A DNA stretch of 64,000 bases from Ryuthela nishihirai (Eukaryota > Arthropoda > Arachnida > Araneae > Heptathelidae): contig JAWZYU010000025.1 in the NCBI GenBank assembly GCA_038380435.1, forward strand, positions 46,260,691 through 46,324,690, in the 5' to 3' direction. This document shows, one piece after another, positions 11,396-23,681 of this stretch (position 1 is its first letter; each line of letters begins with the position of its first letter). The notes beneath the pieces are model-generated. The model had not been told where the DNA came from. It did no database searches and was given only the letters and a program-made list of their open reading frames with translations. The translations under genes and the position numbers were made by a program.

Positions 11396-12226
11396 CAAAA
11401 ATAACTTGCTAAACAATAAGCTAGAAAAAAAGCCTGATAAAAGCATAACATAAAAGCACTTACCTATAAATGCCTAAAAATCCAAGAATTTCAGTTGGTA
11501 GAGGTTAGGGTACAATGTACATCAACCTCTACCATTACTAAAAATGTATCAATTCACGTTATGCATAAAATTCACGATTCAGTTACCCCAAATGATAGTT
11601 TAAAGAAACCCATAAATATTCATTTCATAACCAAGACTTTTTATAAACATAAAAAATATAAAAATGCAGGATTCATATGCCACCACAAATCTTAGTAGCA
11701 GATGACATGTTTGCCATTCAATTCTGCAAAAACCTTCAACCGTTGTATTATATGTTGCATTCTTATGTTGCATTTACTAATGCATTCTCAACTTACATTC
11801 CGCTTATCCACATACCTTACCAAAAAAAATTACATTAAACCAGTCATATGGACAAAGCCTCCATACCTGAAATTCTAAGTAAAAAAAATATATAAATTGG
11901 GATTCAAGAAATGGATCTTTGTTCAATTTTAAATTCATTTCTTATTGCATTACATGTAATTCATACTTTACCATGAGTAAATAAAAAATATTGTTCTTAT
12001 ATGTATTTTTGATTTTTATATAGTATTTTTCCATCTATTATTGTTATTTTAATTTCAGATCCCAAAATTTTGTCTTCCTCCCCCCAACTTTTCTAGTTAT
12101 GTGTCTCTATGAAATCCTACAAAAATTAACAGATTATGCAAATTGATGTGAATAAATTATGCTCAGAATATAAAATAAGGAAACAAGTAGCAGTGTATGA
12201 TTGCTGATGTTAACTCTAGTCTTAAG

Positions 12227-12548
12227 GGGATAGGTAACTAAGTCAGTAGCACACCACTTGTAATCTGCAGTCCCAGCTGGGCCAGGATTGAGACTATCTC
12301 CACAAAACTGCCCACCCTGCCCTCAGTCAGTAGGAGACACAGATGGGCTTGAAAAGGCTGCAGTCCATCAGATGGGATGCTAAGCCATGGCTCTATGTGC
12401 AGGAGAGCCATACACTGTACACGTTAAAGAACATGCTGGATGGCCTCGATTGGCGTGATTCACAATCACAAAATTGATTCAGCATATCTCACAATAGCTG
12501 TTCCACTTTGTGCAAAAAAAGTACCACTCAGAGGTAAAATAACCCAAC
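12227..12548 (+). mobile_element. SINE-1, old diverged copy
   Basis: The plus-strand head (GTAACTAAGTCAGTAGCACA ... AGTCCCAGCTGGGCC), body (CAGTCAGTAGGAGACACAGA) and AACCCAACC tail are all recognisable. The B box is damaged. An imperfect 11 bp duplication CTAGTCTT[A/G]AG flanks it at 12216-12226 and 12549-12559. It points opposite to most copies in this intron. Confidence 0.82.
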
Positions 12549-12559
12549 CTAGTCTTGAG

Positions 12560-14523
12560 TTGTATCCTCAACCCTAGTCTTTGAGTTGTATCAATAAGTT
12601 AGTGGTAGTATCAAATTCTAATGCAAAGTGGAGAATATTAATTTAGTAGTAACCCAGATGAATCTGCCAGAGGCTATCTCTTGAAACTGATGTTAATCCC
12701 TGCAACAGATTTCATAATGAATGGATTTTCTTTAAATAGCTGATGCACATTCCCTCCAAGTGTTGAAGCCCTGATCAAATCATCACAAAGAGCTAGGCCC
12801 CCTCAGAAGTTGTACTTCACATCTGAAAAATAATCTTGTTTACCAAAAAAAAAAAATGCCCCTTTTGTAACCTACTTACCACAGAGGTCTGACAGAAAAC
12901 CATCAGCATGATGCATCATGGATGGCTTTTATAGTTTGAGGGTTCAATGACAGAAAAGTGATTGTGCAAAAACTTGCTACCATCAGTGTTGGATATATCA
13001 GGCCATTACAAAGATTATCTGGTTGCACTTGATCAACTGTATGTTGATGGTCAACAACTAACAATAAGTTGAATTGTTACGGCAAAAATGAATTTCTGAA
13101 GTTTTATTTAAAATAATTATTTGTCACATGGAAATATAGTGTATCACTGGAAATTTAAATTGCTAATTACACATGATAATTCAAAATGTGCTTGGGACCT
13201 AATTTTCATGTTGGAACACCAAATTTCAATAGCAGAGAAAATGCCAAATGACAATGTTTGAAGTTTGATTGCTGGCTTGAATTATATTTTCAAAGAGTAA
13301 TCAGTAATATGGACATTTGATATAAAGAATACATGGATACCATTGTATTTCTGAAAAGTAACACCTTGCATCCTGTTTCAGTAAATCTGAAGGGTCCAGT
13401 TACTGAATTTTCATTTCTAATAATTAGAATTACAGAAGAATTTCAATCTCTTAATACACATTTCATTACAATATGACAAAATACACAAATACAGTAAGTA
13501 CTGGTTACTGTGATCACTGGCTATCAGAATCAGGTCACTTTACAGAATCATATTTCACACAATGGATTCAAATAATCAAAACGAGCTTTCAAATTTTCAT
13601 TGTTTATTGGAATTACATTTTCAGATATTAGAATCAATATTGCACCAATTCATATTTATAAACAGGATTGGTATTTAGTAAAATATAATTTTATATGCAT
13701 GCCATCAAAGTTTAATAAGTGAAATAATTTTCCATGAATTGCACAATAAAGGCACATTTAAGGTACGGTGACATTTAAAAAAAATACATCTGAGGAGTGT
13801 TGAAAGTTAAATTTAGAGATTGATCAAATATCCCCCTGAAAATGCAAATTTCTGATCACCTTATTTTGACAGTTCACAGTTGACAACTTTCATGCCTGTT
13901 TTTCATGCACCTGCATTATTGACTGAATTTTTTACAACAAAATTATCATTACTAATTAGCAAAAGATCTGCTAATGCTGTATAGTCCATACATAAAAAAT
14001 CTAAAAGCTAATTCCAGGAATGTTTATTCACTGGGGACAGAGCTGTTCATTGTGCGTGTCTTTCCCTGAAAAACAGGGCTATCTGTCACCCTAATTTAAG
14101 GAACTGACACACATGCACTTTTAGCTCTCAGAACACTCCTAAGTCCACCAGAAAAATTCTTTTTTATATGATGGCAGGCGAAACTTTATACATATTTTAA
14201 AACGTGTAATTTTACCACTTTGTAGATGTTATTCTTACGATTTTCGCTAATTAGAATAACCGCTTAAAAGAATCAATATATAATTTCCCGAAATGGACAG
14301 AATAACCGGAGTCTATTTTGTTATAAGTATAATTACATTTATGTAAGCAATTCATATTTATCTCTACATCGCATGCTACTTCTCACATTTCTAAATGTAA
14401 ATTAAGGTTTAGCAAACCAAGGTCGAAATTTTAACCTGGGCCAAGTACAGGCTGCGTGAGAAAACAGGTCTAATCTTAAGATAATTAAAGGATAACAAAG
14501 CAAATTTAATACAAGTTACGAAC
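12560..14523. other. Intron sequence with no recognised element
   Basis: AT-rich sequence between the old SINE-1 copy and exon 1 of the TPR gene, apart from the micro-fragment at 12877. I see no protein similarity, RNA gene or clear repeat. The other unannotated intron stretches (180-1160, 2310-3130, 3965-4490, 7960-9290, 11400-12215) are similar. Confidence 0.5.
12877..12906 (-). mobile_element. SINE-2 micro-fragment
   Basis: CCACAGAGGTCTGACAG followed by a CATCAG remnant matches the SINE-2 interior over about 30 bp only. It may be chance, but the first 17 bases are identical to the family. Confidence 0.35.
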
Positions 14524-14663
14524 CTTGTAATATCATCTTTGAGGCAAAAATCAACACGCTCTTCATTCGTTTTTAATTTTGCAAAACGTAATATTGCTTT
14601 TGTTTTTCTTACTCTGTTTGTAACATCATCCAAGACGTCCTGCCAGCATGTGTACGCAGCCAT
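14524..14663 (-). CDS. Exon 1 (start codon) of the same TPR-domain gene
   Basis: The ORF opens at ATG 14663-14661 and gives MAAYTCWQDVLDDVTNRVRK, then TKAILRFAKLKTNEERVDF and CLKDDIT. A GT donor lies at 14523-14522 (ACAAG|GTTCGT). The exon is 46 codons plus two bases. Those two bases and the first base of 1163-1304 form an Arg codon, so the two exons join in phase across a 13.2 kb intron. The Phe-Ala-Lys-Leu-Lys-Thr-x-Glu-Glu-Arg-Val stretch is not a domain I can name, though arthropod SMYD4-like proteins have similar N-termini as I recall them. I chose this ATG because it is the only in-frame Met with a good downstream donor. The promoter should lie in 14664-14850, but I see no clear TATA or initiator element. 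Confidence 0.65.
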
Positions 14664-15019
14664 TCCTTACGCCATACTACCCAGTCTGCCAATCAATAAA
14701 TGCAAAAACTCGTTCCTGCTACGGGAAAACGTAATTTTGTTTATTTCATTATGGAGGTGTATATTTTTCAATAGTTTCAATATTGCGATACTTAAATTAT
14801 ATGCGATATATATATATAGACATAATTAAGATAGGAGATAATATTTAATTTAATATATTATATCTTCAAAAGGAGAAGTATATGAGTGCAAAATAGTGGT
14901 TTTTCAATTTTATTCATGTGTTTTTCCTGGTAATGATATTGTAGATAAATCATACATTTTATAAACACAAGTTTCTAATTTTCTGAAGACATACAATGAT
15001 TAGTAATCCTGTACTGGAA

Positions 15020-15541
15020 TAATAATCTTTTCCACAGTGCTAGATTTACATACTGGTCGGTGAGGCCATAACCACATTTTAAAGGGAAAGGGGCACAGAA
15101 TTAATAAGCACTGATTGCAAATATTTTTTTACATGTCAGTTTTCAGAGCAGGAGAAACATCCGCAAAAGAAAAAGGAGTTATTTTACGTTTCCAGTGTGT
15201 AAAAGATGCAAACAGATTCCATTCTATCAACACGTTTGACGATGGTATTTGTTATCAATTTTGATGACTGATTTAATATTTTTATCCCAAGCTTCCTCCA
15301 CTCTCTTCGTCCGTTTCTGCCATAGCCTTGAGGGGCTTTGAAAATTGATCCAGACTCCAGAGCCACCCAGTTTAGTTACCATTGCCAGGTGTTTCTAAGT
15401 GCATGTGCAATGCAGATCTAAATGAAAGTCATAATACCTATCAATGGTGAAACCAATTAAACTTCACAATATCATGCAACAATTAGAGTGGGAGGAGCGT
15501 GGCGCAGAAGCTAGAACTGTTTTTGAGTTGCGCGCTTTATA
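15020..15541. other. Intergenic stretch, nothing recognised
   Basis: No host exon, repeat unit or transposase similarity was seen between the 5' end of the TPR gene and the palindromic MITE. Confidence 0.45.
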
Positions 15542-15960
15542 CAGGGTGAATCTGAAAAAGTGGGCAAAATTTACGGGGTGGTAGAACGCAGCTATACGAG
15601 CAATATTCGTCATAGAATATATGGTCGGAACGCAAGCGGTGAGAAGTTAAAAGGTAGTTTTCCACTGTCACATTTAAAGAATGAACACAAGAAGAAGAGG
15701 AGATACTTCAGAAAACATTTTATTAACAGAAATGTAATTGAGGTACATGCTCAAAGAAATTGCTCAAAAGAGCTGCCGCCAGCTGTAATGCAGGCTGCAC
15801 ACCTGCGGGATAGGGACCGACGCACACGCCGTTTGATGCGACAACGCCACCTAGCGGCTCGCCGTTTGCGTTCCGACCATACATTCTATGACGAATATTG
15901 CTCGTATAGCTGCGTTCTACCACCCCGTAAAGTTTTGCCCACTTTTTCAGATTCACCCTG
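15542..15960. mobile_element. Palindromic MITE with about 103 bp inverted ends
   Basis: The left arm 15542-15643 and right arm 15858-15960 are near-perfect reverse complements, beginning CAGGGTGAATCTGAAAAAGT at each outer end. TATA at 15538-15541 and 15961-15964 is a candidate 4 bp target duplication (or TA). The 214 bp centre has no similarity I recognise. The open frames across it (for example 15560-16012) arise from the arms and are not credible genes. The superfamily is undecided. Confidence 0.88.
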
Positions 15961-16379
15961 TATAAAGGAAATGTTTCAAGTGATCAGTTTGGAGGAGGAG
16001 GGAGAATTTTGAAAACTTGTTTTGTCCTAAATTTCAGATATTTACAGAGAAGTGCCGACAGGAAAAAGTTAAAGGAGACTTGAACAACTCTAAGTGGTTC
16101 GCATGTGGACATACCAATCAGTAGGTGTATGACTGTGGTGTATTGTGGTTGAATGTCAAATTTCTTTAGTTCCACTTGAGATTGTCGCCTGGCAGTTTGT
16201 GTTATTGATAGTGAATATTTGAGTTTGAGATGGTTTCATTCCCGTTTTTTTGATAATTGCTTAATTTCTGCTCTATCATGCTAGACGAAAACAGTAAACC
16301 AAAGTGTCTTGGTCATGGATCGGCAATAAGAAAAAATTAAAAAAAGAGAATGAGTAAAATGTTTAAAATATCTACTTTT

Positions 16380-18230
16380 TTTAAGCCTTATGAGAAATCT
16401 CGAGAATAAATGATAGAAAGAGTGACCGAGATATGAATGTTAAAGTAAAAATAAATGAAATTGAGCAGGTAGTAGAAAAGGGAATGATGAAGATTTCGTA
16501 ATGCCAACTTATTCCAATGTTTGTAACTTATGGAAAGAAGTTGATACGGACGAATTAATACCATTAGTTTATGATACTGCTATGATTGCGAAGAATAAGA
16601 ACATCCAAACATTATGAAAAACAACTATAAAATTAATTTCAAAGACCCACTCGTCATGATGCTAAATGAATGAATTATTACCAATTTGTCAATTCTCTAA
16701 GGATACAAAGCAGAACAACGTGTGTTTTCCAGAAGCTTATTACTATTGGACAAATAAAACCACGTGGCTCTAGGGATTGGTGCAGTATATTTTCAAGCTG
16801 CTATTCCGGAAAGGGTGGTGAACGTTATATTAACTCTGGGACTGTGTAACCCGGCATTCGACGTCATGGTGAAAATTTTTGGAGTGAAAGTCAAAGCCTG
16901 TTTTTATCAGTTATATTTTTACTCTCCATCTCTGATTCTGTTTTGAAAGAATTGTTTGAAAAAAAAGGAAATCCTGTTAACGGTACACAACCAATTAGGA
17001 CCAAATGTATATGGGTAAGAAATGCCCGAAAATTTCCGAATTCATCTCCATTCTTTTCTATTATTTCTGATAGCATGCAGGACATTACCAAAAGAGCGCA
17101 ACTGAGCTTAGTAATTAGGCATGTTTAAATGAAATTGGCTACTGATCTAAGGGACCTGGGTTCGAGCCCCGGGTAAGGCATGGTTGTGTGTGTTGTTTTT
17201 CTGCTGAGGTCATGCCATCCTCACAGACCTCCTACTTTGGCATATAAACTGACATGATCCTGTCAGATCTCTGTGGCAAGCAGCTGCTTGAGGGGGCATT
17301 TATTTATTTATATTTTTTATAAATGAAAATGGAGAGAACAAAATTACCAACAAACTGACTGTGAATTTACTATAGATTTACTATAGTAACTGATCATGCA
17401 ACGGAAGGATTTTATATGCTTCTGGAGCCTAACTTCGAAGAATTCAGTCTAGATTTAAATAAATACATGCACAGAGTTATGATGGAGTAGCTGTAATCAG
17501 CAGTACCTATCATGGGTTGCAGACTAAGATTAAAGCAAATTATACCAATGCTAAATATGTGCACTGTGCGGCTCATAACTTGAATCTGATTGTTAATGAT
17601 GCTGTGTTTGCATCAGTTCAGGTAAAAAAGTTTTTCGGTTCAGTGGAACGATTTGCAGTCATTTTCTCTAACAGGGATAAAAGATGGGAAACTCTTCAGT
17701 CTAATTCTGACTCTGTAAAAATAACATTAAAAATTTTTTCTGCACCCGCTTGTCGTCAAGATAAAAATCTTTGCATATCTTGAAACATATATATTACAGA
17801 AGTAAAATTTATAGATATGATGAAGATATTGGAACAATAATTCTTCTCAATAAAAACAATGAAGAAATTTTGAATGCAAAAGTTTTAAGAAAGAAATTAG
17901 AAAATTTTCCAAACACTGTTCTCCTCGAAATTCTATCAAATATTTTGCAATTAATAGATGCTGTCTCTAAATTTCTGCAATCTCCAGATGTCGACTTTTC
18001 AAAATCTTGCCAATTGCTGCACACTGCATTAGAAATCTGCAGGAATCGAGGAACAATATCAATGAATTCAATGAAAGTGTACAAAAGGTGGCATTAATGT
18101 GGGGTGTAGAACCAAGATTCTCATATGCCTAAAATCAAACGTATGGATGGTGAACTATGTGAGGATCAAAGGTTTATGAATGCAGAAAATCGCTCTAAAG
18201 CTAAGTATTGCTTTTGACAGAGCATTACGG
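16380..18230 (+). pseudogene. ZMYM1-like hAT transposase pseudogene, split by a SINE-2
   Basis: Separate plus-strand frames recover the order of a ZMYM1/TTF-type hAT protein. A Cys/Trp region reads NNVCFPEAYYYWTNKTTWL (about 16713-16770). ISDSMQDITKRAQLSLVIRH (about 17068-17125) is the DDE strand normally written DETTD...EQLSLVIRYV. YVHCAAHNLNLIVNDAVFAS (about 17553-17612) is the conserved CAAH-x-LNL block. NILQLIDAVSKFLQSPDVDF and a WGV-containing stretch follow. The reading frame shifts repeatedly, stops are common and the first acidic residue is not in its usual context. A SINE-2 (17135-17319) separates the two halves. No inverted ends were seen. Confidence 0.75.
17135..17319 (+). mobile_element. 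SINE-2, 5'-truncated copy
   Basis: It starts inside the tRNA-like head (TTGGCTACTGATCTAAGGGA), keeps the B box GGTTCGAGCCCCGGG and ends in an (ATTT)n-like tail. A 9 bp duplication TAAATGAAA flanks it at 17126-17134 and 17320-17328. It inserted into the hAT pseudogene and so is younger than it. Confidence 0.85.
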
Positions 18231-18797
18231 AACTCAAAAGACGTTTTAACAGTTTCGTTTTAACAGTGAATCCTTACCGGGAAACAATTTTTTTTTTCTT
18301 TTTTTTTTCATTTTCTCACTCAATATTGGTCCTAACTATTTGGTTTTCTATATTTTTACACTAATTCTATTGAAATTTTCGGAAAACCAGGAAATAAGAA
18401 AACACTGTCGATAGCCGGGAGGTGGAGCATCCATTGAAAATTGCATCACTAATGCCAACTCTGCCCTTAGGTGTTATTCTGTATGAGCAAAAAAAATGCT
18501 GTATTATTAATTTTTATTACAAAACACAACATAAAAATGTATAAAATAAGAAATAAAACACATATTTTGACATTATTCAAGTAAAATGTCATATAATCTA
18601 AAAACAAACATTTTTTATTTCCAATTCTATTTTACATGTTAGGAATATCTTTAGGAAGAATGCAATTGGAATATCTTTCTTACTCTGGTAGGCAATCAAA
18701 CAACATTCTTAAAAAAACATAATAATTTTATAAAAATATAATCTAGATACACTATGATCAAATTCATGGTGTTACGACAGATGAATGGCTGCATAAG

Positions 18798-18830
18798 CAT
18801 CTGCCATAAGCATTGGGCTTATGGCAGATG
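18798..18830. repeat. Perfect 14 bp hairpin
   Basis: CATCTGCCATAAGC at 18798-18811 is reverse-complemented at 18817-18830, leaving a 5-base loop ATTGG. It lies left of the piggyBac remnant. No run of Ts follows and its role is unknown. Confidence 0.7.
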
Positions 18831-19139
18831 TGTCATGAACGCTCGCGTATTATCAGCATGACAATTACGTTATCAACTGTTTAGAACGTTGATACTTTGA
18901 ATAATAAGATTTGTGGAAGAAAATCAAAAAGGTGTAATAGAGTAGTGAAGAAATAAGGATATATTGTATTAAATTAGTGTTGTGTGATACTACGTAAGAA
19001 GACTATTATCATTTGATTCAAGTTGAGTCAGGTTCCAGTGGTGAAAGAGAATCAACAGTAGAATTACTTTTGAATTCTCTATCTTTAAAGCTAAGTATTA
19101 TTTTTGACAGAGGCCGTCATCTGGTCTTGACAAACTACT

Positions 19140-20455
19140 CCCGACATATAATTATTATAATGGATTATGGCCTCTGGTTTTCTAGATAGCTGACCTCTTT
19201 TTTTCGCAACAGTTTCCAGTTTATCTTCTTATTCGGTTGTGATAAACAGTACTGGTCTATTATCCTTCTATTTGCCCACATGCACACCATTGCAAAACAT
19301 GGAAATATTTTCGCCTTTGTTTAAGTTTCTATTGGCCAGTTCTTTGGGGTTCTCTTTCAGGTCTTTCGCAGAGTGCCTGTGCAGTACGTATTATTATCGA
19401 GAAGTTCCTTTGCCAGACCGTAGCTCTTGTTGTAGTTATCTATGCAGAAGGAGTGACTATTTTGAACTTTCCCTTCCAACAGTTTCATAACAACTTTGCC
19501 TGCATGCCCTCTATCAGAAACTTCAACGTCACTAGCTACGGTATACACTCGAAAGTTCAAGGCAGTGTCATTTTGCTTGGTGAGCATGTATAGTTTTATA
19601 CCATACTTGTTTCTTTTATTTTTAATGAATTGGGAAACTTCAGGCGACACCTGCAGAAAACCATGCTTTCATCCAATGAAAGCTCTGTTGATGGGTAGTA
19701 ACAATCAGCCATTCTCTTAATAAAATAATCAGTAACTTTTCTTATTTAACTAATGGATCGTTTTCATCAGTCTCTGAAGTAAAATGTAGGCATCTGAATA
19801 TCAAAAGAAATCGATTTTTACTCCTCTGTTCTGAAAATATTTGAATATTAACTAGACAATTGGTTTAGTAATAATCTTGCAATCTAGGCAGTTGTATGGT
19901 GCCCATGTGTAGTAAAAGACCTATGAAAATCTTTAATTCTGCAATAGTGAACTCCTTTCCAATTATACGATAATGAAGTGTAACTCCTTCAGAGCAGAAC
20001 ACTTGCTTCTCGTAGAGATTTGTATCTTCACAAATCATAGACAGGAAGTTTTCGTCAACAAATAATAGAAAATAATCAATAGGACTGGGTGCTAATTCGT
20101 CGTCAAACTCCTAGCGTTTCGTGAATTCAATAGTTTTCAACTCACCCATATGAGACCATCCTGGCACATGTTTTGGTTCTAAACTTGTAGCAGTATGCAA
20201 AAATACAGAGGTAGCAGTAGTAGATGAAGTTGAATTGCTGTTTAACTCTGGCAAGGATAATTGGTTGATCAACGAACCATCAGTGATCAGTAGCTGCTGA
20301 TCCTTTTGCTCACCCTCTTCTTCCTCGGAGTCACTGCCACTTGGATGGAACTCATCATCGCTCTCTAAGCCTTGATATAATTCTTCCTCAATTTCACTGT
20401 CGTTCAAATCGAAATTTTGAACACTATGACAAAAATGAAGAATAGACGACATTGA
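19140..20455 (-). pseudogene. piggyBac-type transposase pseudogene
   Basis: The N-terminal frame 20111-20452 has the acidic leader typical of the family (DSEIEEELYQGLESDDEFHP, then a Glu-rich run). Continuing leftwards, the frames read IIGKEFTIAELKIFIGLLLH, FRCLHFTSETDENDPLVK and, with frame damage, a LSxDExM-like stretch around the first catalytic Asp. Frame 19357-19650 gives NKYGIKLYMLTKQNDTALNF and HSFCIDNYNKSYGLAKELL, the block with the second catalytic Asp, then NTYCTGTLRK. Several stops and shifts break it. A TTAA lies at 20779-20782, but I could not pair it with a left-hand TTAA and inverted end, so boundaries are open. Confidence 0.82.
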
Positions 20456-20938
20456 CCTTTAGAGGACAGTGAGAACAAGTCCTTTTAAGCTTAGATGTTA
20501 TTTTCTATATATTTAACATATATTTTAGACTTTATAGCTTACCCACGAAAAATTCAAAAATTGTAAACCCTAATGTACGTATTATTATTTTTAATGTGCA
20601 TGAACACTGCTGATGCAAAACGACTCGATGCGATGGTGCCGACTGGTGTTACTAGGTGGTGTTACTGGATCATTCAAATCATTCTAGCACTCTCCTCCAA
20701 TAGACGGAGGTGGCACTAATTAGTGGGACCACTAGCACTACCTACGCATAAGCTCCTACTATCGGCGGAGGTGAAAGGTGTTAAGAGCTTAAATGAAATT
20801 GTTGACAATTTCTTCGCCTTATGTCCAAAAACTTGGTAAGCAGTAACTGATGAGGAGTTAAACGAAGCTGCAGAGCTTCGTCTCACCAGAGAATGTAAAT
20901 CCGACTTAACGTCTTTCTGTGCTTAGCTTCCTTCATTT

Positions 20939-21121
20939 AGGACTTGCTCGAGTGGTTAGCATGCTTGGCTACTGATCTAAGGGCCCTCGGTTCAAACCCC
21001 TGGTAAGGCATGGATGTTCATGTTGTTTTTCTGCTGAGGTCCTGCCGTCCTCACAGACCTTCTACTATGGCATATAAGCTGACAGGTTCCTGTCAGACCA
21101 CTGCAGCAAGCAGCTGCTGGA
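20939..21121 (+). mobile_element. SINE-2, nearly full-length copy
   Basis: The head GACTTGCTCGAGTGGTTAGC holds the A box (GAGTGGTTAGC), and GGTTCAAACCCCTGG is the B box. The body runs through CATATAAGCTGACAGGTTCC to GCAGCTGCTGG, where the tail is lost. The head resembles type II (Ser/Leu-like) tRNA D-arm sequence. Confidence 0.85.
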
Positions 21122-21582
21122 GCATCCAGCTTCCATAACTCTTTAAATACTGAATGAACATTGATGATAAATCGAGATTTGAATAAATTTCATCAAGTTT
21201 TTCATTAAATGCATCAAATGACATGGTAGAGACAAGTACCCTTCTGCACATACGAGCAGCTCAAAAAGAATCTATACGGGTCTACAGTTACCAGTCTACA
21301 CTCTTTATCTTCATCAGATTTCTCTATTAAACGCGTATTTTAAATGTTATAGAGCAGAGATGGCCAAACACTCGATCGCGTAACTGACAGTTTTAGGTGA
21401 AAAATATTTTAATTAATGTAACAATGTCAGGTTAATATGTTTGATGCTAAATTTTTATTTTATGCTTAGCTGGTCAAGCAGTGTTAAATCATTATTATGT
21501 ATGTACTATGGTCGATCGCGAAAGATTTTCTGTCTTAAAAGTAGATCGCAGAGTCTAAAAGTTTGGCCCTCTCTGTTATAGA

Positions 21583-21640
21583 GCTTTGTAGTTAGATTCC
21601 CATTGAAATAACATGGAAAGAAAATACTATAGCTTTATTT
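21583..21640. repeat. Half-copy of the 1370-1521 repeat
   Basis: TATAGAGCTTTGTAGTTAGA followed by TTCCCATTGAAATAACATGG closely matches the right arm of the inverted repeat at 1469-1521. Only one arm is present here. Confidence 0.6.
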
Positions 21641-22341
21641 TAGCATAATATTGTTATTAAAAACTTAAAAATTTCAGTAATTCAAATAATGTGCTAATTT
21701 CAAAAATTAGTGCCAGGTATACTAGTAAAGATGTCGCTCATTTTCTTTGAACCAGGACACTCTTGTCTCTTCTGAAACCAGTCTTGTATATGACTAATGA
21801 ATGGAATGTTGAAGTTTATAACAGTTGGTCAGCGTTTTGAACTGCACAAGTATATGTATGAACCAGGGCGTATTAAGCAATTGGGAGATCTGGAGCGAAG
21901 TTCTTAATGGGTGCCCTGGAACAAAGTTCTAAATAGGAGACTTAGAGCTATATTCTAAATGGAACCCCTTTATTCTTCTAAACTGAAAAATAATGAAAAT
22001 TGAACTACTTTATAGAAAATGGTCAATTGACGTGATAAAAAATAACATTACTTTGAAACAAGCAAAAAAAAAAAAAAAGGAGGTGCTCTGTAGGTCGGGA
22101 GAAGTAATTGAAATTAAAAGACTAACATAAAAAGAGTCAATTCTGTGCTGCAGCATAAACTTTGCGCTTATTGCATTTAAAAAACTATTTCAATCTTTAA
22201 TTTTTAAACAAATTTTCCATTTAATGCTTAATTTAAAAAATCGAGTATTATTATCAAAATAATCTTGCTTAAATCTATTGCTTATACATTTCCTTTAACA
22301 ATAAGCTCTATTGCAATAGTAATTAAACACCTTGGGCTTAG

Positions 22342-22885
22342 GATCAACTCATTGTTGCCAATGGAATTTTCAACTGTCACATTCCACCACCAAAATTTTT
22401 AATTTCTAGCATAACTACATCGTTTTCAATATTCGTTTTAAATTTTGGGATTTTTCGATTTTCTTCTATGGTTATTGGGCGCAATTATAGCTTTTGAGAA
22501 ATTCACAAAGTGCAAATTGTAATATTTCATCAATACCTGTCCAACCCAAAAAGAATTTTTTATTTATCTCTAAAAACATACACTTTTCTGTTAAAAAAAT
22601 TTTGCATTCACCTCCCCCTGGATCTAAAGGGTCAAGTGATTGTTGCCAATGGTATCTTCGTAACCTTCACATTTCAACATCAAAATTTCAAATTTCTAAC
22701 ATAACTACATCGTTTGGAATATTCGTTTGATATTTTGGAATTTTAAACTTTTTCCACCGTTAGAGGGCGCACTTATAACTTTTGGGAGATTCAAAAAATG
22801 CAAATCCTAAAATATCATTAACCTATCTAACACAAAAAGAATTTTTTCTTATCTGTATAAACAAAAAAGTTCGATGTCTACAGAA
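22342..22885. repeat. Two-copy tandem repeat, period about 288 bp
   Basis: The segment starting GGATCAACTCATTGTTGCCA at 22341 is repeated from 22629 (GGGTCAAGTGATTGTTGCCA). Shared later landmarks are ATAACTACATCGTTT, GGGCGCA[A/C]TTATA and AAAAAGAATTTTTT. Copies are roughly 75-80% alike by eye. This could be the remnant of a satellite or a repeated-unit transposon. No coding is seen. Confidence 0.75.
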
Positions 22886-23681
22886 GGACAGAGAACAAAG
22901 CGAAATTATCTTTTTTTTAAATAAAAGCCCTAAAATTCACTTTTCCATATTTAGCCGTTTCTTAAAGTGCTTCCAATCATGAACACTGAAATCTGTATCA
23001 AATATTACCCTACTCTTTTCCGGAATCCATAAGTACTCTGCAATACCTTCAGCTATGCACGCTAAACAATCCGAGTGACGACAAAACATGGCGCCAATTT
23101 TGAGATGGCCAATCTCTACCTATATAGGGCCTCTAGGTAAGCCTAAAAATTTGGGCACTCACCATTTATAGCTGACGGTTACGGTTTTATGACTGACGGT
23201 TATAGCTTTTTTTCTAGTGGCTGTTCACTAAGTTTGGGTTCGACGAGCCTGGTCTGTGCCATCTTCTATGGTTTATGCTAAAAGCAGTGAGATCGGTAAA
23301 AATGCGTACCAGGCGATATGTATATATTTGTTAACTGTTGATTTGTTAACATGTGATGAACAACGCTATGATTGGATATACTTTCCTCAGGGTTTAAATC
23401 CTTGCATCTTTTCAAGATGCTGAAATCCGAAGTACATATAGATCGAAAATCATACGTTGTACTACCAGGGCAGGATCTGGGGTGGGGTTGGGTAGGGGGC
23501 AAGGGGGCCATGTATCCCTTTCCCTTTTAGAATAGCAGTAAGTGTAAGAGGGAAAAAATTTGTTAAACCTGTTTATATTTCAAACATTTTCAAGAAAATT
23601 TTAAAAACCTGGAAAACGGAGTTACAAATGCTATACGGTATTGGAAATCCAATCTCTTACCCCTCCCCACTTTCCGATGAG

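Noticed and set aside
15560..16012. 150 aa open frame on plus with a mirrored frame on minus
   Set aside because: Both frames run through the inverted arms of the MITE, which explains the shared GVVERSYTSNIRHR peptide.
20779..20782. TTAA as right boundary of the piggyBac element
   Set aside because: Sequence inside it is plausible as an end, but no matching left end with TTAA was found, so no boundary is claimed.
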